Source: Actinacidiphila rubida
GTDB taxonomy: Bacteria > Actinomycetota > Actinomycetes > Streptomycetales > Streptomycetaceae
NCBI RefSeq assembly: GCF_900110255.1
Contig: NZ_FODD01000033.1
Coordinates: forward strand, 1-64,000
Reading direction: 5' to 3'
DNA length: 64,000 nt
Numbering within the stretch: position 1 is the first letter of the stretch; every line of letters starts with the position of its first letter. The notes under the pieces were generated by a model. That model made no database searches and was not told the DNA's origin. It saw only the letters and a list, made by a program, of their open reading frames with translations. Position numbers and translations under genes: made by a program. Positions 16,179 through 25,233 of the stretch are shown here, piece after piece.

Positions 16179-17246
16179 ATGACGCCTGATGCCGCGCTGC
16201 AGCGGTTGCGCGAGTACCTGGTCGGCCCGTCGCGGTTCATGACGCTGCTCAGCTGCGTGGAGTTGGGCGTCATCGACGCGCTGCGGGAGCAGCCGGGGCT
16301 GTCCGCGGGGCAGTTGGCGAAGGTCACCGGTGCCCGGCCGGCGGCGGTGGAGCAGTTGCTGCTGCTGCCGGTCAAGGAGGGCTTCGTCGCGCAGGACGCG
16401 GACGGCGGGTACCGCCTGGCGGGTCTGGCGCAGGTGCCCGGTGAGCAGTGGGACAGCGTCCTGGCGGACTTCGGGATGATCAAGGCGGTCACGCTGCGGC
16501 AGCTGTACTACCTGACGGAGTCGGTGCGTTCGAGTTCGGTGGTCGGGCTCAAGGAGCTCTTCGGTGTGGACGGCGACCTGTATCAGGCGCTGGCCGGGCT
16601 GCCGCAGCTGCGTGAGCCGTGGGCGAAGCTGATGGACACCGTCACCGGGCACGTCGATCCGTGGTTCCTGTCGACGTTCGAGATCCCCGACGGGGCGCGG
16701 GTGCTGGACCTGGCCGGGAACACCGGCATGGGAGCGATCCACACCTACAAGGCGCACGCGGGCAAGGGCCTTCACGTCACCACGTTCGACCTGCCCGACA
16801 AGGAGCAGCAGACGCTGGCCAACTTCCGGGCCCACGACGTGGGCGAGCACTGCTCGTTCATCGGCGGTGACGTGTTCGCGCACGTGCCCACCGGATACGA
16901 CGTGGTGCTGATCAAGCACTTCCTGCCGATGTTCGACCGGCAGGACGTGCTGCGGATCCTGACCGGGGTGTACGACGCGCTGGAGCCCGGCGCGCAGGTC
17001 CACGCGCTGGTGCCGGTCTTCCCCGAGGACGTCGGCGACCGCGAGAACTACACCGTCGACTTCTATCCGAGTTTCTTCATCGGCTGCGCGATGGGCCAAG
17101 GCGGCCCGCAGAAGCTGTCGACGTGGGCGTCGTGGTTCACCGAGTGCGGCTTCACCGTCACCCAGGCCGCCACCGACGACCCGGCCGACCTGCCGCCGCA
17201 CGCCCTGACCGTCGAGGCGGTCGTCTCGGCGGTCAAGCCCGCCTGA
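16179..17246 (+). CDS. SAM-dependent methyltransferase (second)
   Basis: A 355-residue two-domain methyltransferase. It has an N-terminal helical/winged-helix domain (LSAGQLAKVTGARPAAVEQL) and a C-terminal Rossmann domain with motif I VLDLAGNTGMGAI near residues 175-187. The canonical G-x-G-x-G is changed to AGNTGMG. The family includes O- and C-methyltransferases of polyketides, so it may methylate a ring carbon or hydroxyl of the naphthoquinone. Start ATG 16179 follows AAGGAGAGG. The next gene is the aromatic prenyltransferase 128 bases downstream. Confidence 0.82.
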   Translation: MTPDAALQRLREYLVGPSRFMTLLSCVELGVIDALREQPGLSAGQLAKVTGARPAAVEQLLLLPVKEGFVAQDADGGYRLAGLAQVPGEQWDSVLADFGMIKAVTLRQLYYLTESVRSSSVVGLKELFGVDGDLYQALAGLPQLREPWAKLMDTVTGHVDPWFLSTFEIPDGARVLDLAGNTGMGAIHTYKAHAGKGLHVTTFDLPDKEQQTLANFRAHDVGEHCSFIGGDVFAHVPTGYDVVLIKHFLPMFDRQDVLRILTGVYDALEPGAQVHALVPVFPEDVGDRENYTVDFYPSFFIGCAMGQGGPQKLSTWASWFTECGFTVTQAATDDPADLPPHALTVEAVVSAVKPA

Positions 17247-17374
17247 ACCCCCGCCCGCCGCGGCTGCCGCGGGCCGCCGCGTCACCTCGCACCTGTCGCG
17301 CCGCGCCGCGCCCTCTGGTGCCGCCCGCGACGGCACCACTGATCGTTCGACCACCCTGGGACCTTGGAGGATCA

Positions 17375-18310
17375 ATGCCTGGAGCATCGAAAACGGAAGC
17401 GGTCTACGCGGCCATCGAGGAGGCGTCCGGGCTGCTGGGGGTCCCCTGTTCGCGGGAGAAGGTCCAGCAGGTGCTGGGCGCGTTCGGCGAGGGGGTCTCG
17501 GAGGAGTCGGTGGTGGTGCTGGCGATGGCCGGCGGTGAGCGCTACCGCGGCGACATCGACTACAACTTCACCGTGCCGACCGAGATCGGCGACCCGTACA
17601 AGATCGCGGTGGCCAACGGGCTGCTGGAGGCCGACGACCACCCGGCGGGCCGGCTGGGCGCCGACATCGCCGAGCACTGCCGGGTCAGCTTCTTCGGTGT
17701 CGAGGCCGGCGTGGTCGGCGGGTTCAAGAAGACGTACGTGTTCTTCCCGCTGGACGAGCTGGGGTCGCTGTCCAAGCTCGCCGAGATCGACTCGATGCCG
17801 CCGTCGGTGGCCGAGCACGCCGCCGCGTTCGCCCGCAACGGCATGGACGACCGGATCTCGATCGTGGGGATCGACTACCTGAGCCAGACGATGAACGTGT
17901 ACTTCATGGCCGCGCCGGTCGACCAGAAGCTGGCGCTGGACCTGCTGGAGGACCTGGAACTGCCGGCGCCCAGCCCGGATCTGCTGGAGTTCATCCCCAA
18001 CTCGTTCTCGATCTACCCCACCTACAGCTGGGACTCCAGCCAGATCAAGCGGATCTGCTTCTCGGCGGTCTCCCCGGACCAGAGCGCCTACCCGACCACG
18101 CTGCACCCCGAGATCGCCACGTTCGCGCGCAACGCGCCCTACGAGTACGGCGGCGCGCGGGTCCTGGTCTACGGCGCGACGATCACCCGCGGTGAGGAGT
18201 ACCACAAGCTCGGGGCGTACTTCCGCCGGCCGGCGGCGTTCTGGAACTCCCTGCCGCTGGCCGCCACGTTCGAGCGGCTGGCGGCCGAGCAGGCGGCCGC
18301 GGGCAAGTGA
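17375..18310 (+). CDS. ABBA-type aromatic prenyltransferase (NphB/Fur7 family)
   Basis: A 311-residue soluble prenyltransferase close to NphB in length and sequence landmarks: VYAAIEEASGLLGVPCSREK at the N-terminus, VVGGFKKTYVFFPLDEL, NSFSIYPTYSWDSSQIKR, and a C-terminal EEYHKLGAYFRRP. The ABBA barrel binds an allylic diphosphate and attaches it by a carbon-carbon or carbon-oxygen bond to the naphthoquinone. No DDxxD motif is expected or seen. The donor is supplied by the mevalonate operon and the polyprenyl synthase of the same cluster; its chain length cannot be read from sequence. GGAGG precedes the ATG at 17375. Confidence 0.94.
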   Translation: MPGASKTEAVYAAIEEASGLLGVPCSREKVQQVLGAFGEGVSEESVVVLAMAGGERYRGDIDYNFTVPTEIGDPYKIAVANGLLEADDHPAGRLGADIAEHCRVSFFGVEAGVVGGFKKTYVFFPLDELGSLSKLAEIDSMPPSVAEHAAAFARNGMDDRISIVGIDYLSQTMNVYFMAAPVDQKLALDLLEDLELPAPSPDLLEFIPNSFSIYPTYSWDSSQIKRICFSAVSPDQSAYPTTLHPEIATFARNAPYEYGGARVLVYGATITRGEEYHKLGAYFRRPAAFWNSLPLAATFERLAAEQAAAGK

Positions 18311-18408
18311 CCACGGCGTCGCGGCCCGCCCCCTGACCGGGCGGGCCGCGGCGACCGGGGTGTTGGTGTCGGTGACATATGTGTGTGTTGTGTGTTCGAG
18401 GAGGAGAC

Positions 18409-18876
18409 ATGTCAGAAGCCGTCGACGCCCAGCAGCGCTCGCAGGCGCTGGACCACCTGGGCGGGGTGCTGGGAGAGGCCGCCGAGGCGGCGCTGGCCGG
18501 GCCGCGTGAGCAGCTGGCCGAGGGCCTGCTGCGGGCGGCGTTCACGCTGTGGGAGAACCCCGAGGTCCGGCCGAAGCTGCTGGGCATCCTGCACCAGGCC
18601 GTCAACAGCCCCGAAGGCGCCGAGCAGATGCGGCTGTTCCTGGCCAACCAGCTGTTCGCCGAGGCCGGCAAGGCCATCGGCCTGGCGGGGATGGACATCT
18701 ACCAGGCCGCCGAGACGCTGAAGGTTCCCGCGATCAACGTCAACGCCGCGGCCGGGCAGGTGTGGGGCGTGGTGCTGCTGCGCTACATCGTGCGCCTGGA
18801 GCCGATCGCGTCGGCCGGCGCCGAGGAGGTCATCGACCTGCTCAACCCGACGATCCAGCGCTACCTGGCCGGCTGA
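18409..18876 (+). CDS. TetR C-terminal-domain protein lacking an HTH
   Basis: A 155-residue all-helical protein. Its sequence (LLRAAFTLWENPEVRPKLLGI, SPEGAEQMRLFLANQLF, WGVVLLRYIVRLEPIAS) reads like the ligand-binding and dimerisation domain of TetR-family regulators, but it begins directly in that domain with no DNA-binding helices. GAGGAGA precedes the ATG and no upstream in-frame extension supplies an HTH. It follows the prenyltransferase and precedes the exporter. It may sequester a ligand, form heterodimers with a TetR regulator, or have been recruited as a binding protein or enzyme for the hydrophobic product. No homologue function is known to me. Confidence 0.7.
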   Translation: MSEAVDAQQRSQALDHLGGVLGEAAEAALAGPREQLAEGLLRAAFTLWENPEVRPKLLGILHQAVNSPEGAEQMRLFLANQLFAEAGKAIGLAGMDIYQAAETLKVPAINVNAAAGQVWGVVLLRYIVRLEPIASAGAEEVIDLLNPTIQRYLAG

Positions 18877-18892
18877 GGCGCCCGCACGGCCG

Positions 18893-18932
18893 CCCCCGCC
18901 CCGCCCCCGGCAAAGGGGGGCGGGGCAGGGGG
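18893..18932. terminator. GC-rich hairpin after the TetR-like gene
   Basis: CCCCGCCCCGCCCCC and GGGGGGCGGGGCAGGGG flank a short GGCAAA loop, forming a strong stem without a U tract. Such stems terminate transcription in Streptomyces. It separates the prenyltransferase/TetR-like unit from the MFS gene. Confidence 0.6.
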
Positions 18933-19029
18933 TGTGTCACAGGACGGGGGGCTGTCTCGTCCCCAGTACCGAGACGGAATGCACCCGCGCGCCCCGGTCC
19001 GCGGATGACTCGGAGGATCTGGTTTAGGT

Positions 19030-20562
19030 ATGAGTAAGCTGGACAACGAAGCGTACGGCGACCGGGCGGCGGAACCCGCGCCCGATCCGCAGCGGTGGAT
19101 GGCTCTGGGCGTCCTGACGGCGATGCAGTTCATGCTGATGATGGACGTCACCGTGGTGAACATCGCCCTTCCCCACATCCAGGACAACCTGCACTTCTCC
19201 GTCGAGGGCCTGGCCTGGGTCGTCAACGGCTATGTGCTGACCGCCGGCGGCTTCCTGCTGCTGGGCGGGCGGCTGGCCGACCTGTACGGGCGGCGGCTGG
19301 GATTCGTCGCCGGTGTGCTGGTCTTCGGCGCGGCCTCCGCGGTGTGCGGGGCGGCCGCCAACTCCTCGATGCTGGTCAGCGGCCGGTTCGTGCAGGGCCT
19401 GGGTGAGGCGCTGGCCGGTCCCGCGGCGCTGGGCCTGATCCCGGTGCTGTTCCGCGACGCGAAGGAGCGCACCAAGGCGCTGGGTATCTGGGGCGGCATG
19501 GCCGCGCTGGGCAGCGCGGTCGGCTCGGTGGTCGGCGGGTCGCTGACCGACCTGGTCAGCTGGCGGTGGATCTTCTTCATCAACATCCCCGTGGCCCTGT
19601 TCGCGCTGATCATGGTGCCGCGGGTGATCCCGGAGAGCCGCATGGCCCGCAAGGGCCAGAGCATCGACGTGGTCGGCGCGGTCGCGGCCACCGGTTCGCT
19701 GGTCGCGATCGTCTACGGGCTGCTGAAGGCCGCCGACGACCCGTGGGGTTCGGGCAAGGTCTTGACCCCGCTGCTGGGCGGCGTGGTCCTGCTGGCGTTC
19801 ACGGCCGTGTGGGAGTCGCGGGTGTCCGACCCGATGATCCCGATGCGGTTCTTCAACAACCGCACCCGCGTGACGTCCAACGGTGTGAGCATCCTGTCGC
19901 TAGCCGCGTTCTACACCTACGCGTTCCTGCTGACGCTGTACCTGCAGAACGTGCTGCACTACTCGCCGCTCAAGACGGGCCTGTCCTACATTCCCTTCAC
20001 GCTGGCCATCGGTGTGGGCATGGGCGTGTCGACCGCGCTGATGCCCCGTATCGGGGTGAAGGCGACGCTGGCGATCGCGTTCCTGGGCAGTGCCGGCGGG
20101 CTGGTGCTGGCCGCCGGCGGTCTTGCCACCCATGCCTCGTTCGTCGGCGGGATCATGCCCGGGCTGCTGGTCTACGGGTTCTTCAACGCCGTGGGCTACC
20201 CGGCGTTGACCAACGGCGCCCTGCACCAGGTCACCGGGCAGGACGCGGGACTGGGCTCGGGCGTGCAGACCGCGATGCAGCAGGTCGGCGCGTCGCTGGG
20301 CCTGGCGACGCTGGTGCCGCTGGCGCTGCGCTACGTCAAGCACCACGTCGCCGGCGGCACCGTGCCGGCCCTGGCCGAGACCCACGGCTACGCGCTGGCG
20401 CTGCGGGCGGCGGCCGGTGTGCTGGTGGTCGCCGCGATCCTGGCGCTGCTGCTGCTGGAGAAGGTCGAGGCCAAGCCGCGTGACGCGGTCGCCGAGGCGA
20501 CCGCCGGGGCCGACAGCCAGAGCGCCTCGCCGACCACCCCCACCAGCCCCGCCGCCGCCTGA
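19030..20562 (+). CDS. MFS drug:H+ antiporter, DHA2 (14-TMS) family
   Basis: A 510-residue membrane transporter with about 14 predicted segments. Motifs of the DHA2 family include MDVTVVNIALPHIQ (motif D1), GGRLADLYGRRLGF (motif A) and GGMAALGSAVGSVVGGSLTD (motif C, antiporter signature). It likely exports the finished meroterpenoid and confers self-resistance. The C-terminal tail is low-complexity Ala/Pro/Thr. The start ATG 19030 follows GGAGGATCTGG. It stands between two GC hairpins, so it may be its own transcription unit. Confidence 0.92.
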   Translation: MSKLDNEAYGDRAAEPAPDPQRWMALGVLTAMQFMLMMDVTVVNIALPHIQDNLHFSVEGLAWVVNGYVLTAGGFLLLGGRLADLYGRRLGFVAGVLVFGAASAVCGAAANSSMLVSGRFVQGLGEALAGPAALGLIPVLFRDAKERTKALGIWGGMAALGSAVGSVVGGSLTDLVSWRWIFFINIPVALFALIMVPRVIPESRMARKGQSIDVVGAVAATGSLVAIVYGLLKAADDPWGSGKVLTPLLGGVVLLAFTAVWESRVSDPMIPMRFFNNRTRVTSNGVSILSLAAFYTYAFLLTLYLQNVLHYSPLKTGLSYIPFTLAIGVGMGVSTALMPRIGVKATLAIAFLGSAGGLVLAAGGLATHASFVGGIMPGLLVYGFFNAVGYPALTNGALHQVTGQDAGLGSGVQTAMQQVGASLGLATLVPLALRYVKHHVAGGTVPALAETHGYALALRAAAGVLVVAAILALLLLEKVEAKPRDAVAEATAGADSQSASPTTPTSPAAA

Positions 20563-20563
20563 C

Positions 20564-20612
20564 ACCACCGGGTGCCGGGGGCCGGCCACCGGCCCCCGCA
20601 CCCCCCGGTGGT
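20564..20612. terminator. Strong hairpin after the MFS exporter gene
   Basis: CCACCGGG-TGC-CGGGGGCCGG pairs with CCGGCCCCCG-CACC-CCCCGGTGG immediately after the stop codon, a long GC stem with a minimal loop. This is a typical Streptomyces rho-independent-like terminator lacking a T run. Confidence 0.65.
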
Positions 20613-20708
20613 TGTCGTCCCTCCTGCCTTCGGCTTCCTGTTCCTGCCACGACACACCCCAAGGCCGCCCCCCTGAGCCGGGAGCCGGCGGCCTGACACC
20701 TTCCCCCG

Positions 20709-20747
20709 CGGCCCCCGCCGGCGATGTCCTCGCCGGCGGGGGCCGCC
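20709..20747. promoter_or_regulatory. Perfect 17-bp hairpin upstream of the mevalonate operon
   Basis: GCGGCCCCCGCCGGCGA (20709-20725) is exactly complementary to TCGCCGGCGGGGGCCGC (20731-20747), with a five-base loop. It lies 42 bases before the TTG start of mevalonate kinase. It may be a terminator of antisense or upstream transcription, or a leader structure of the operon. Confidence 0.5.
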
Positions 20748-20788
20748 GCGTTGCGCGCTTGACGTCGACCGCGAGGAGATGAGTTGCG

Positions 20789-21802
20789 TTGACTCGACCG
20801 AGCCCGGCCGAAGAGGCGGGGCCGGCCCGCCGCGTGCGCGCGGTGGGTGTCGGCCGCGCGCACGCCAAGGCGATCGTGCTCGGAGAGCACGCGGTGGTCT
20901 ACGGGGCGCCCGCGCTGGCGGTCCCGGTGCCGCAACTGGCGGTGACCGCCAGCGCCGGCTGGTCGGCCGGCGAGCCGGGCGACAGCGACGGGGACCAGGT
21001 CACGTTCACCATGACCGGCTCCCCGTCCCGGCCGATCGTCACCCAGGCCTTCGCCGGACTGGGCCTGCTGACCGGCCACTTCACCCGGGCGTTCGGCGCC
21101 GGGGCGCTGCGGCACCTGGACGTGATCATCGACGGCGGGATCCCGCACGGCCGCGGCCTGGGATCCTCGGCCGCCTACGCGCGGGCGGTGGTGCTGGCCC
21201 TGGCCGACCTGTACGACCGTCAGCTCAGCGACCGCGAGGTCTTCGCACTGGTGCAGCGCGCCGAGGACGTGGCGCACGGCCGCTCCAGCGGCGTGGACGC
21301 CACCGCGGTCGGCGCCCGCGGCCCGATCTGGTTCCAGGCCGGCACCGCGCAGCCGGTGCGGGTGGGCTGCGAGGCACTGTTCGTGATCGCCGACAGCGGC
21401 ACCGCGGGCCGCACCAAGGACGCCGTCCAGCAGCTGCGGGAACGCCTGGCCGCCCGGCCCGGCGCCGAGCACGACTTCGTCACCGCCGCCACCGACCTCA
21501 CCCACGCCGGCCGTGACGCGCTGGCCCGGGGCGAGACCGACCGCCTGGGCGGCTACCTGACGCACTACCACCGGCTGCTGAGCGGCGCGGGACTGAGCAC
21601 CACCGGCATCGACGCGCTGGTGGCCGCGGCCCTGGACGCCGGCAGCCTCGGCGCGAAGATCACCGGCGGCGGCCTGGGCGGCTGCATGCTCGCCCTGGTC
21701 CCCCCGGTCAAGGCCGGACAGGTCACCCGGCGCCTGCACCAGGCCGGCGCCGTGCAGACATGGGTCGTTCCGCTGAGGGAGATCGCCGACCATGGCCACT
21801 GA
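20789..21802 (+). CDS. mvk: Mevalonate kinase
   Basis: A 337-residue GHMP kinase, first enzyme of a complete mevalonate operon ordered exactly as in Streptomyces sp. CL190 as I recall it. It phosphorylates mevalonate using ATP. The GHMP ATP loop is IPHGRGLGSSAA around residue 120. The N-terminal GRAHAKAIVLGEHAVVYG and C-terminal KITGGGLGGCMLAL are typical of the family. The TTG start at 20789 has GAGGAGA about ten bases upstream; no ATG or GTG lies in a better position. The stop overlaps the decarboxylase start by 11 bases. Confidence 0.95.
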   Translation: MTRPSPAEEAGPARRVRAVGVGRAHAKAIVLGEHAVVYGAPALAVPVPQLAVTASAGWSAGEPGDSDGDQVTFTMTGSPSRPIVTQAFAGLGLLTGHFTRAFGAGALRHLDVIIDGGIPHGRGLGSSAAYARAVVLALADLYDRQLSDREVFALVQRAEDVAHGRSSGVDATAVGARGPIWFQAGTAQPVRVGCEALFVIADSGTAGRTKDAVQQLRERLAARPGAEHDFVTAATDLTHAGRDALARGETDRLGGYLTHYHRLLSGAGLSTTGIDALVAAALDAGSLGAKITGGGLGGCMLALVPPVKAGQVTRRLHQAGAVQTWVVPLREIADHGH

Positions 21803-22913
21803 CCACACCACCGCACCCCCCACCGCGACCGTCCCCCAACCCACCCCCACCCCCACCCCCACCCCCATCCCGACCGCGGCTGCGGCTGCGGCTGCTGCGG
21901 GGGCTGCCGGGTCGGCGACGGCGGTGGCGCATCCGAACATCGCGCTGGTGAAGTACTGGGGCAAACGCGACGAGGCGCTGGTGCTGCCGCGGGTGGGCAG
22001 CTTGTCGATGACGCTGGACGTGTTCGCCACCACCACCCGGGTCACGCTGGCGCCCGGGGCCGGCCGTGACGAGGTGCTGCTGGACGGGGCGTCGGCCGCC
22101 GGCTCGCAGCGGCAGCGGGTGGTGGCGTTCCTGGACCTGGTGCGGGCCGGCGCCGGCAGCACGCTCAAGGCGGTGGTCGACTCCCGCAACACCGTGCCCA
22201 CCGGCGCGGGACTGGCCTCCTCGGCCAGCGGGTTCGCGGCGCTGGCGGTGGCGGCCGCGGCCGCCTACGGACTGGACCTGGACGTGCGGGGCCTGTCGCG
22301 GCTGGCGCGCCGCGGTTCGGGCTCGGCGTGCCGGTCGCTGATCGCCGCCTTCGCGCAGTGGCACGCCGGCACCGGCGACCTGCGCCAGGCCGACCTGACC
22401 TCCTACGCCGAGCCGGTGCCGGCGGGCGCGGGCCTGGATCCGGCGCTGGTCGTGGCGGTCCTGAACGCCGGGCCCAAGGCGGTCTCCAGCCGTGAGGCGA
22501 TGCGCCGCACGGTGGCCACCTCCCCGCTGTACGGGCCGTGGGCCGACTCCAGCGCCGAGGATTTGGACCAGATGCGTGCCGCGCTGGCCGCCGGCGACCT
22601 GGAGGAGGTCGGGCGGATCGCCGAACGCAACGCGCTGGGCATGCACGCCACGATGCTGGCCGCGCGGCCGGCCGTGCGCTACCTGGCACCGGACTCCCTG
22701 ACCGTCCTGGACACCGTCCAGGGCCTGCGCGCGCGAGGTGTGTGCGCCTACGCCACGATGGACGCCGGCCCGAACGTGAAGGTGCTGTGCCCGCGCGGGC
22801 AGGCCCCGCAGGTGGCCGCCGCGATCGTGGGCGCCGTGCCGGGCGCCCGCGTGATCACCGCCGGTCCCGGTCCCGCCGCGTACCTGAGCGCGCCGGCCTC
22901 GGCGGTCCGGTGA
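21792..22913 (+). CDS. mvaD: Diphosphomevalonate decarboxylase
   Basis: A 373-residue GHMP-superfamily enzyme converting mevalonate 5-diphosphate to isopentenyl diphosphate with ATP and loss of CO2. Signatures are NIALVKYWGKRDEALVLP, the ATP loop PTGAGLASSASGFAALA and RRGSGSACRSL. The N-terminal 45 residues are Pro/Thr/Ala low complexity and not conserved, so translation might begin later. However, ATG 21792 overlaps the mevalonate kinase end in an operon-like way. The C-terminus carries the expected MDAGPNVKVLC. Confidence 0.95.
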   Translation: MATDHTTAPPTATVPQPTPTPTPTPIPTAAAAAAAAGAAGSATAVAHPNIALVKYWGKRDEALVLPRVGSLSMTLDVFATTTRVTLAPGAGRDEVLLDGASAAGSQRQRVVAFLDLVRAGAGSTLKAVVDSRNTVPTGAGLASSASGFAALAVAAAAAYGLDLDVRGLSRLARRGSGSACRSLIAAFAQWHAGTGDLRQADLTSYAEPVPAGAGLDPALVVAVLNAGPKAVSSREAMRRTVATSPLYGPWADSSAEDLDQMRAALAAGDLEEVGRIAERNALGMHATMLAARPAVRYLAPDSLTVLDTVQGLRARGVCAYATMDAGPNVKVLCPRGQAPQVAAAIVGAVPGARVITAGPGPAAYLSAPASAVR

Positions 22914-24145
22914 CCGCCGCCGATCCGGCCACCGCCGTGGCGCGCGGCGCGGGCGCGGGCGCGGGTGTGGGTGTGGGTGTTCCTGACGCGGGTGCGGCGC
23001 CGTCGCCGGCGCTGCTGGCGTCGGCGGGCACGGCGAGCGCGGGCGAGGGCGGGCTGGTGGTGGCGCGGGCGCCGGGCAAGCTGTTCGTGGCCGGGGAGTA
23101 CGCGGTCCTCGACGCCGGGCGCCCGGCGGTGCTGGTGGCCGTGGACCGGTACGTCAGCGTCGCGGTGACGCCCGCGCCGTCCGGGGTGGAGATCGTCTCG
23201 GACCTGGGCGCGCGGGCGCGGTTGGCGCTGTCCGCGGGTGTGCTGGGCCCCTACGCGCCGGCGCAGGTGGCGTCGCTGACGCATGTGGCCGCCGCGGTCG
23301 GGCAGGTCGCGGCGCTGGCGCTGGAGCACGGGCGGCGGCTGCCGCCGTGCCGGGTGCGGGTGGCAAGCGGCCTGCACGAGGAGGGCCGCAAGTACGGGCT
23401 GGGTTCCAGCGGTGCGGTGACGGTCGCGGCGGTGCAGGCGCTCGCGGCGTTCGCGGGCCTGGACCTGGGCGCGTGGCAGCGGTTGAAGCTGGCGCTGGTG
23501 GTCACCGCGGGCCTGGACCGGCGGGCCTCGGGCGGGGACGTGGCGGCCGCCACGTTCGGCGGGTGGATCGGGTACCGGTCCCCGGACCGGGCGTGGCTGG
23601 CCGAGCGGACGGCGGGCGGATCGCCGGCGCGGGTGCTGGGCCAGCGGTGGCCGCACCTTGCGGTGGGCCGGCTGCCGGCGCCGCGGCAGGCGCTGTTGAA
23701 GGTGGGCTGGACCGGGTCGCCGGCGGCCAGTTCGGCGATGGTGGCCGGCCTGGACGCCAGCGGCTGGCGCGACAGCGCGGAGTACCGGCTGTTCGTGGCG
23801 CGGACCGGCGAGTGTGTGAGCGCGCTGGCGGCCGCGCTGGCCGGCGGGGACGGCGCGGCCGCGGTGGAGCAGGTCGCCGAGGCCGGGCGGGCCCTGGAAC
23901 GGCTGGATCGCCGGGTGGGCCTGGGAGTGTTCACGCCGCGTCTGCGGGCCCTGGTGCGTGCCGCGCGCCGGGCCGGCGGCGCGGGCAAGCCGTCGGGTGC
24001 CGGCGGCGGGGACTGCGGGATCGCGCTGCTTCCGGCGGCGTTCAAGGACCGTGCGGAGCAACTGGCCGAGCAGTGGACGGCCGCCGGCGTGCTGCCGTTG
24101 CCGCTGGGTACTGCCGCGGAAGGGAACCGGGAATGCCAGAGTTGA
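22910..24145 (+). CDS. Phosphomevalonate kinase
   Basis: A 411-residue GHMP kinase adding the second phosphate to mevalonate 5-phosphate. It has APGKLFVAGEYAVLDAG near residue 47, the ATP loop KYGLGSSGAVTVAAVQAL, and a C-terminal GGGDCGIAL glycine loop. A 40-residue Gly/Ala/Val-rich N-terminal extension precedes the fold. The GTG start overlaps the decarboxylase stop by four bases, and its end overlaps the isomerase start by 13 bases. It is the third gene of the mevalonate operon. Confidence 0.94.
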   Translation: MTAADPATAVARGAGAGAGVGVGVPDAGAAPSPALLASAGTASAGEGGLVVARAPGKLFVAGEYAVLDAGRPAVLVAVDRYVSVAVTPAPSGVEIVSDLGARARLALSAGVLGPYAPAQVASLTHVAAAVGQVAALALEHGRRLPPCRVRVASGLHEEGRKYGLGSSGAVTVAAVQALAAFAGLDLGAWQRLKLALVVTAGLDRRASGGDVAAATFGGWIGYRSPDRAWLAERTAGGSPARVLGQRWPHLAVGRLPAPRQALLKVGWTGSPAASSAMVAGLDASGWRDSAEYRLFVARTGECVSALAAALAGGDGAAAVEQVAEAGRALERLDRRVGLGVFTPRLRALVRAARRAGGAGKPSGAGGGDCGIALLPAAFKDRAEQLAEQWTAAGVLPLPLGTAAEGNRECQS

Positions 24146-25233
24146 TCGCACAACGCAAGGACGACCACGTCCGGCTCGCGGTGGAACAGCAGCGGGCGGC
24201 CGCGGGCGTCAACCAGTTCGACGAGGTGGCCTTCGTCCACCAGGCGCTGGCCGGCCTGGACCGCTCCCAGGTCTCGCTGGCGACGCGGTTCGCCGGCATC
24301 GCCTGGCCGGTCCCGCTGTACATCAACGCGATGACCGGCGGCAGCCCGAACACCGGCCGGATCAACGCCGATCTGGCGCTGGCCGCGGCCGCCACCGGGG
24401 TGCCGATCGCCTCGGGGTCGATGAGCGCCTACTTCAAGGACCCCGGGTGCGCGGGCACGTTCGCGGTGCTGCGGGAGAACAACCCCGACGGGTTCGTGAT
24501 GGCGAACGTGAACGCGACCGCGTCGGTGGCCAACGCCCGCAAGGCGGTGGAGCTGCTGGCCGCGGACGCGCTGCAGATCCACGTCAACACCGTGCAGGAG
24601 ACGGTGATGCCCGAAGGGGACCGGTCGTTCGCCTCGTGGGTGCCGCAGATCGCGGCGATCGCGCGGGGCGTGCCGGTCCCGGTGATCGTCAAGGAGGTCG
24701 GGTTCGGGCTCAGCCGCGCCAGCGTGGACGTGCTGGCCGGCCTCGGGGTGGCGGTCGCCGACCTCGGCGGCCGCGGCGGCACCGACTTCGCGGCGATCGA
24801 GAACGGCCGCCGCCGGCTGGGCGACTACGCCTACCTGCACGGGTTCGGGCTGTCCACGGCCGCGTGCCTGCTGGACGCGGCCGGCGCGCGGCTGCCGGTG
24901 CTGGCCTCGGGCGGGGTGCGGCACCCGCTGGACGTGGCGCGGGCGCTGGCGCTGGGCGCCGGCGCGGTCGGCGCCTCGGGGGTGTTCCTGAAGACGGTGC
25001 TGGACGGCGGGGTGCCCGCCTTGGTGGAGCAGATCTCCGCGTGGCTGGAGCAGCTGGCGGCCCTGCAGACGATGCTGGGCGCCCCCACACCGGCCGCGCT
25101 GCAGGACTGCGACCTGCTCATCGGCGGGTCCCTGCGGGAGTTCTGCGCCGACCGGGGCATCGACACCGCCGCCTACGCCCGCCGCTCGCGCACCACGGCA
25201 ACCAGCCCTCGGCAGACGGGAAGCACACGATGA
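24133..25233 (+). CDS. fni: Type 2 isopentenyl-diphosphate isomerase (FMN-dependent)
   Basis: A 366-residue TIM-barrel flavoenzyme interconverting isopentenyl and dimethylallyl diphosphate. Recognisable stretches are RKDDHVRLAVEQQ at the N-terminus, INAMTGGS, ANVNA, QIHVNTVQE, VKEVGFGLSRA and DLGGRGGTDFAAIEN, which bind FMN and Mg. Type 2 isomerase with mevalonate genes is characteristic of the Streptomyces secondary-metabolism mevalonate operon. It overlaps the genes on both sides (13 and 4 bases). Confidence 0.95.
   Translation: MPELIAQRKDDHVRLAVEQQRAAAGVNQFDEVAFVHQALAGLDRSQVSLATRFAGIAWPVPLYINAMTGGSPNTGRINADLALAAAATGVPIASGSMSAYFKDPGCAGTFAVLRENNPDGFVMANVNATASVANARKAVELLAADALQIHVNTVQETVMPEGDRSFASWVPQIAAIARGVPVPVIVKEVGFGLSRASVDVLAGLGVAVADLGGRGGTDFAAIENGRRRLGDYAYLHGFGLSTAACLLDAAGARLPVLASGGVRHPLDVARALALGAGAVGASGVFLKTVLDGGVPALVEQISAWLEQLAALQTMLGAPTPAALQDCDLLIGGSLREFCADRGIDTAAYARRSRTTATSPRQTGSTR

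Noticed and set aside
18409..20562. Insertion sequence or transposase remnants in the cluster
   Set aside because: No transposase motif or terminal inverted repeats with target duplication were recognised in any part of the window. Hairpins here are single stems after genes and look like terminators.
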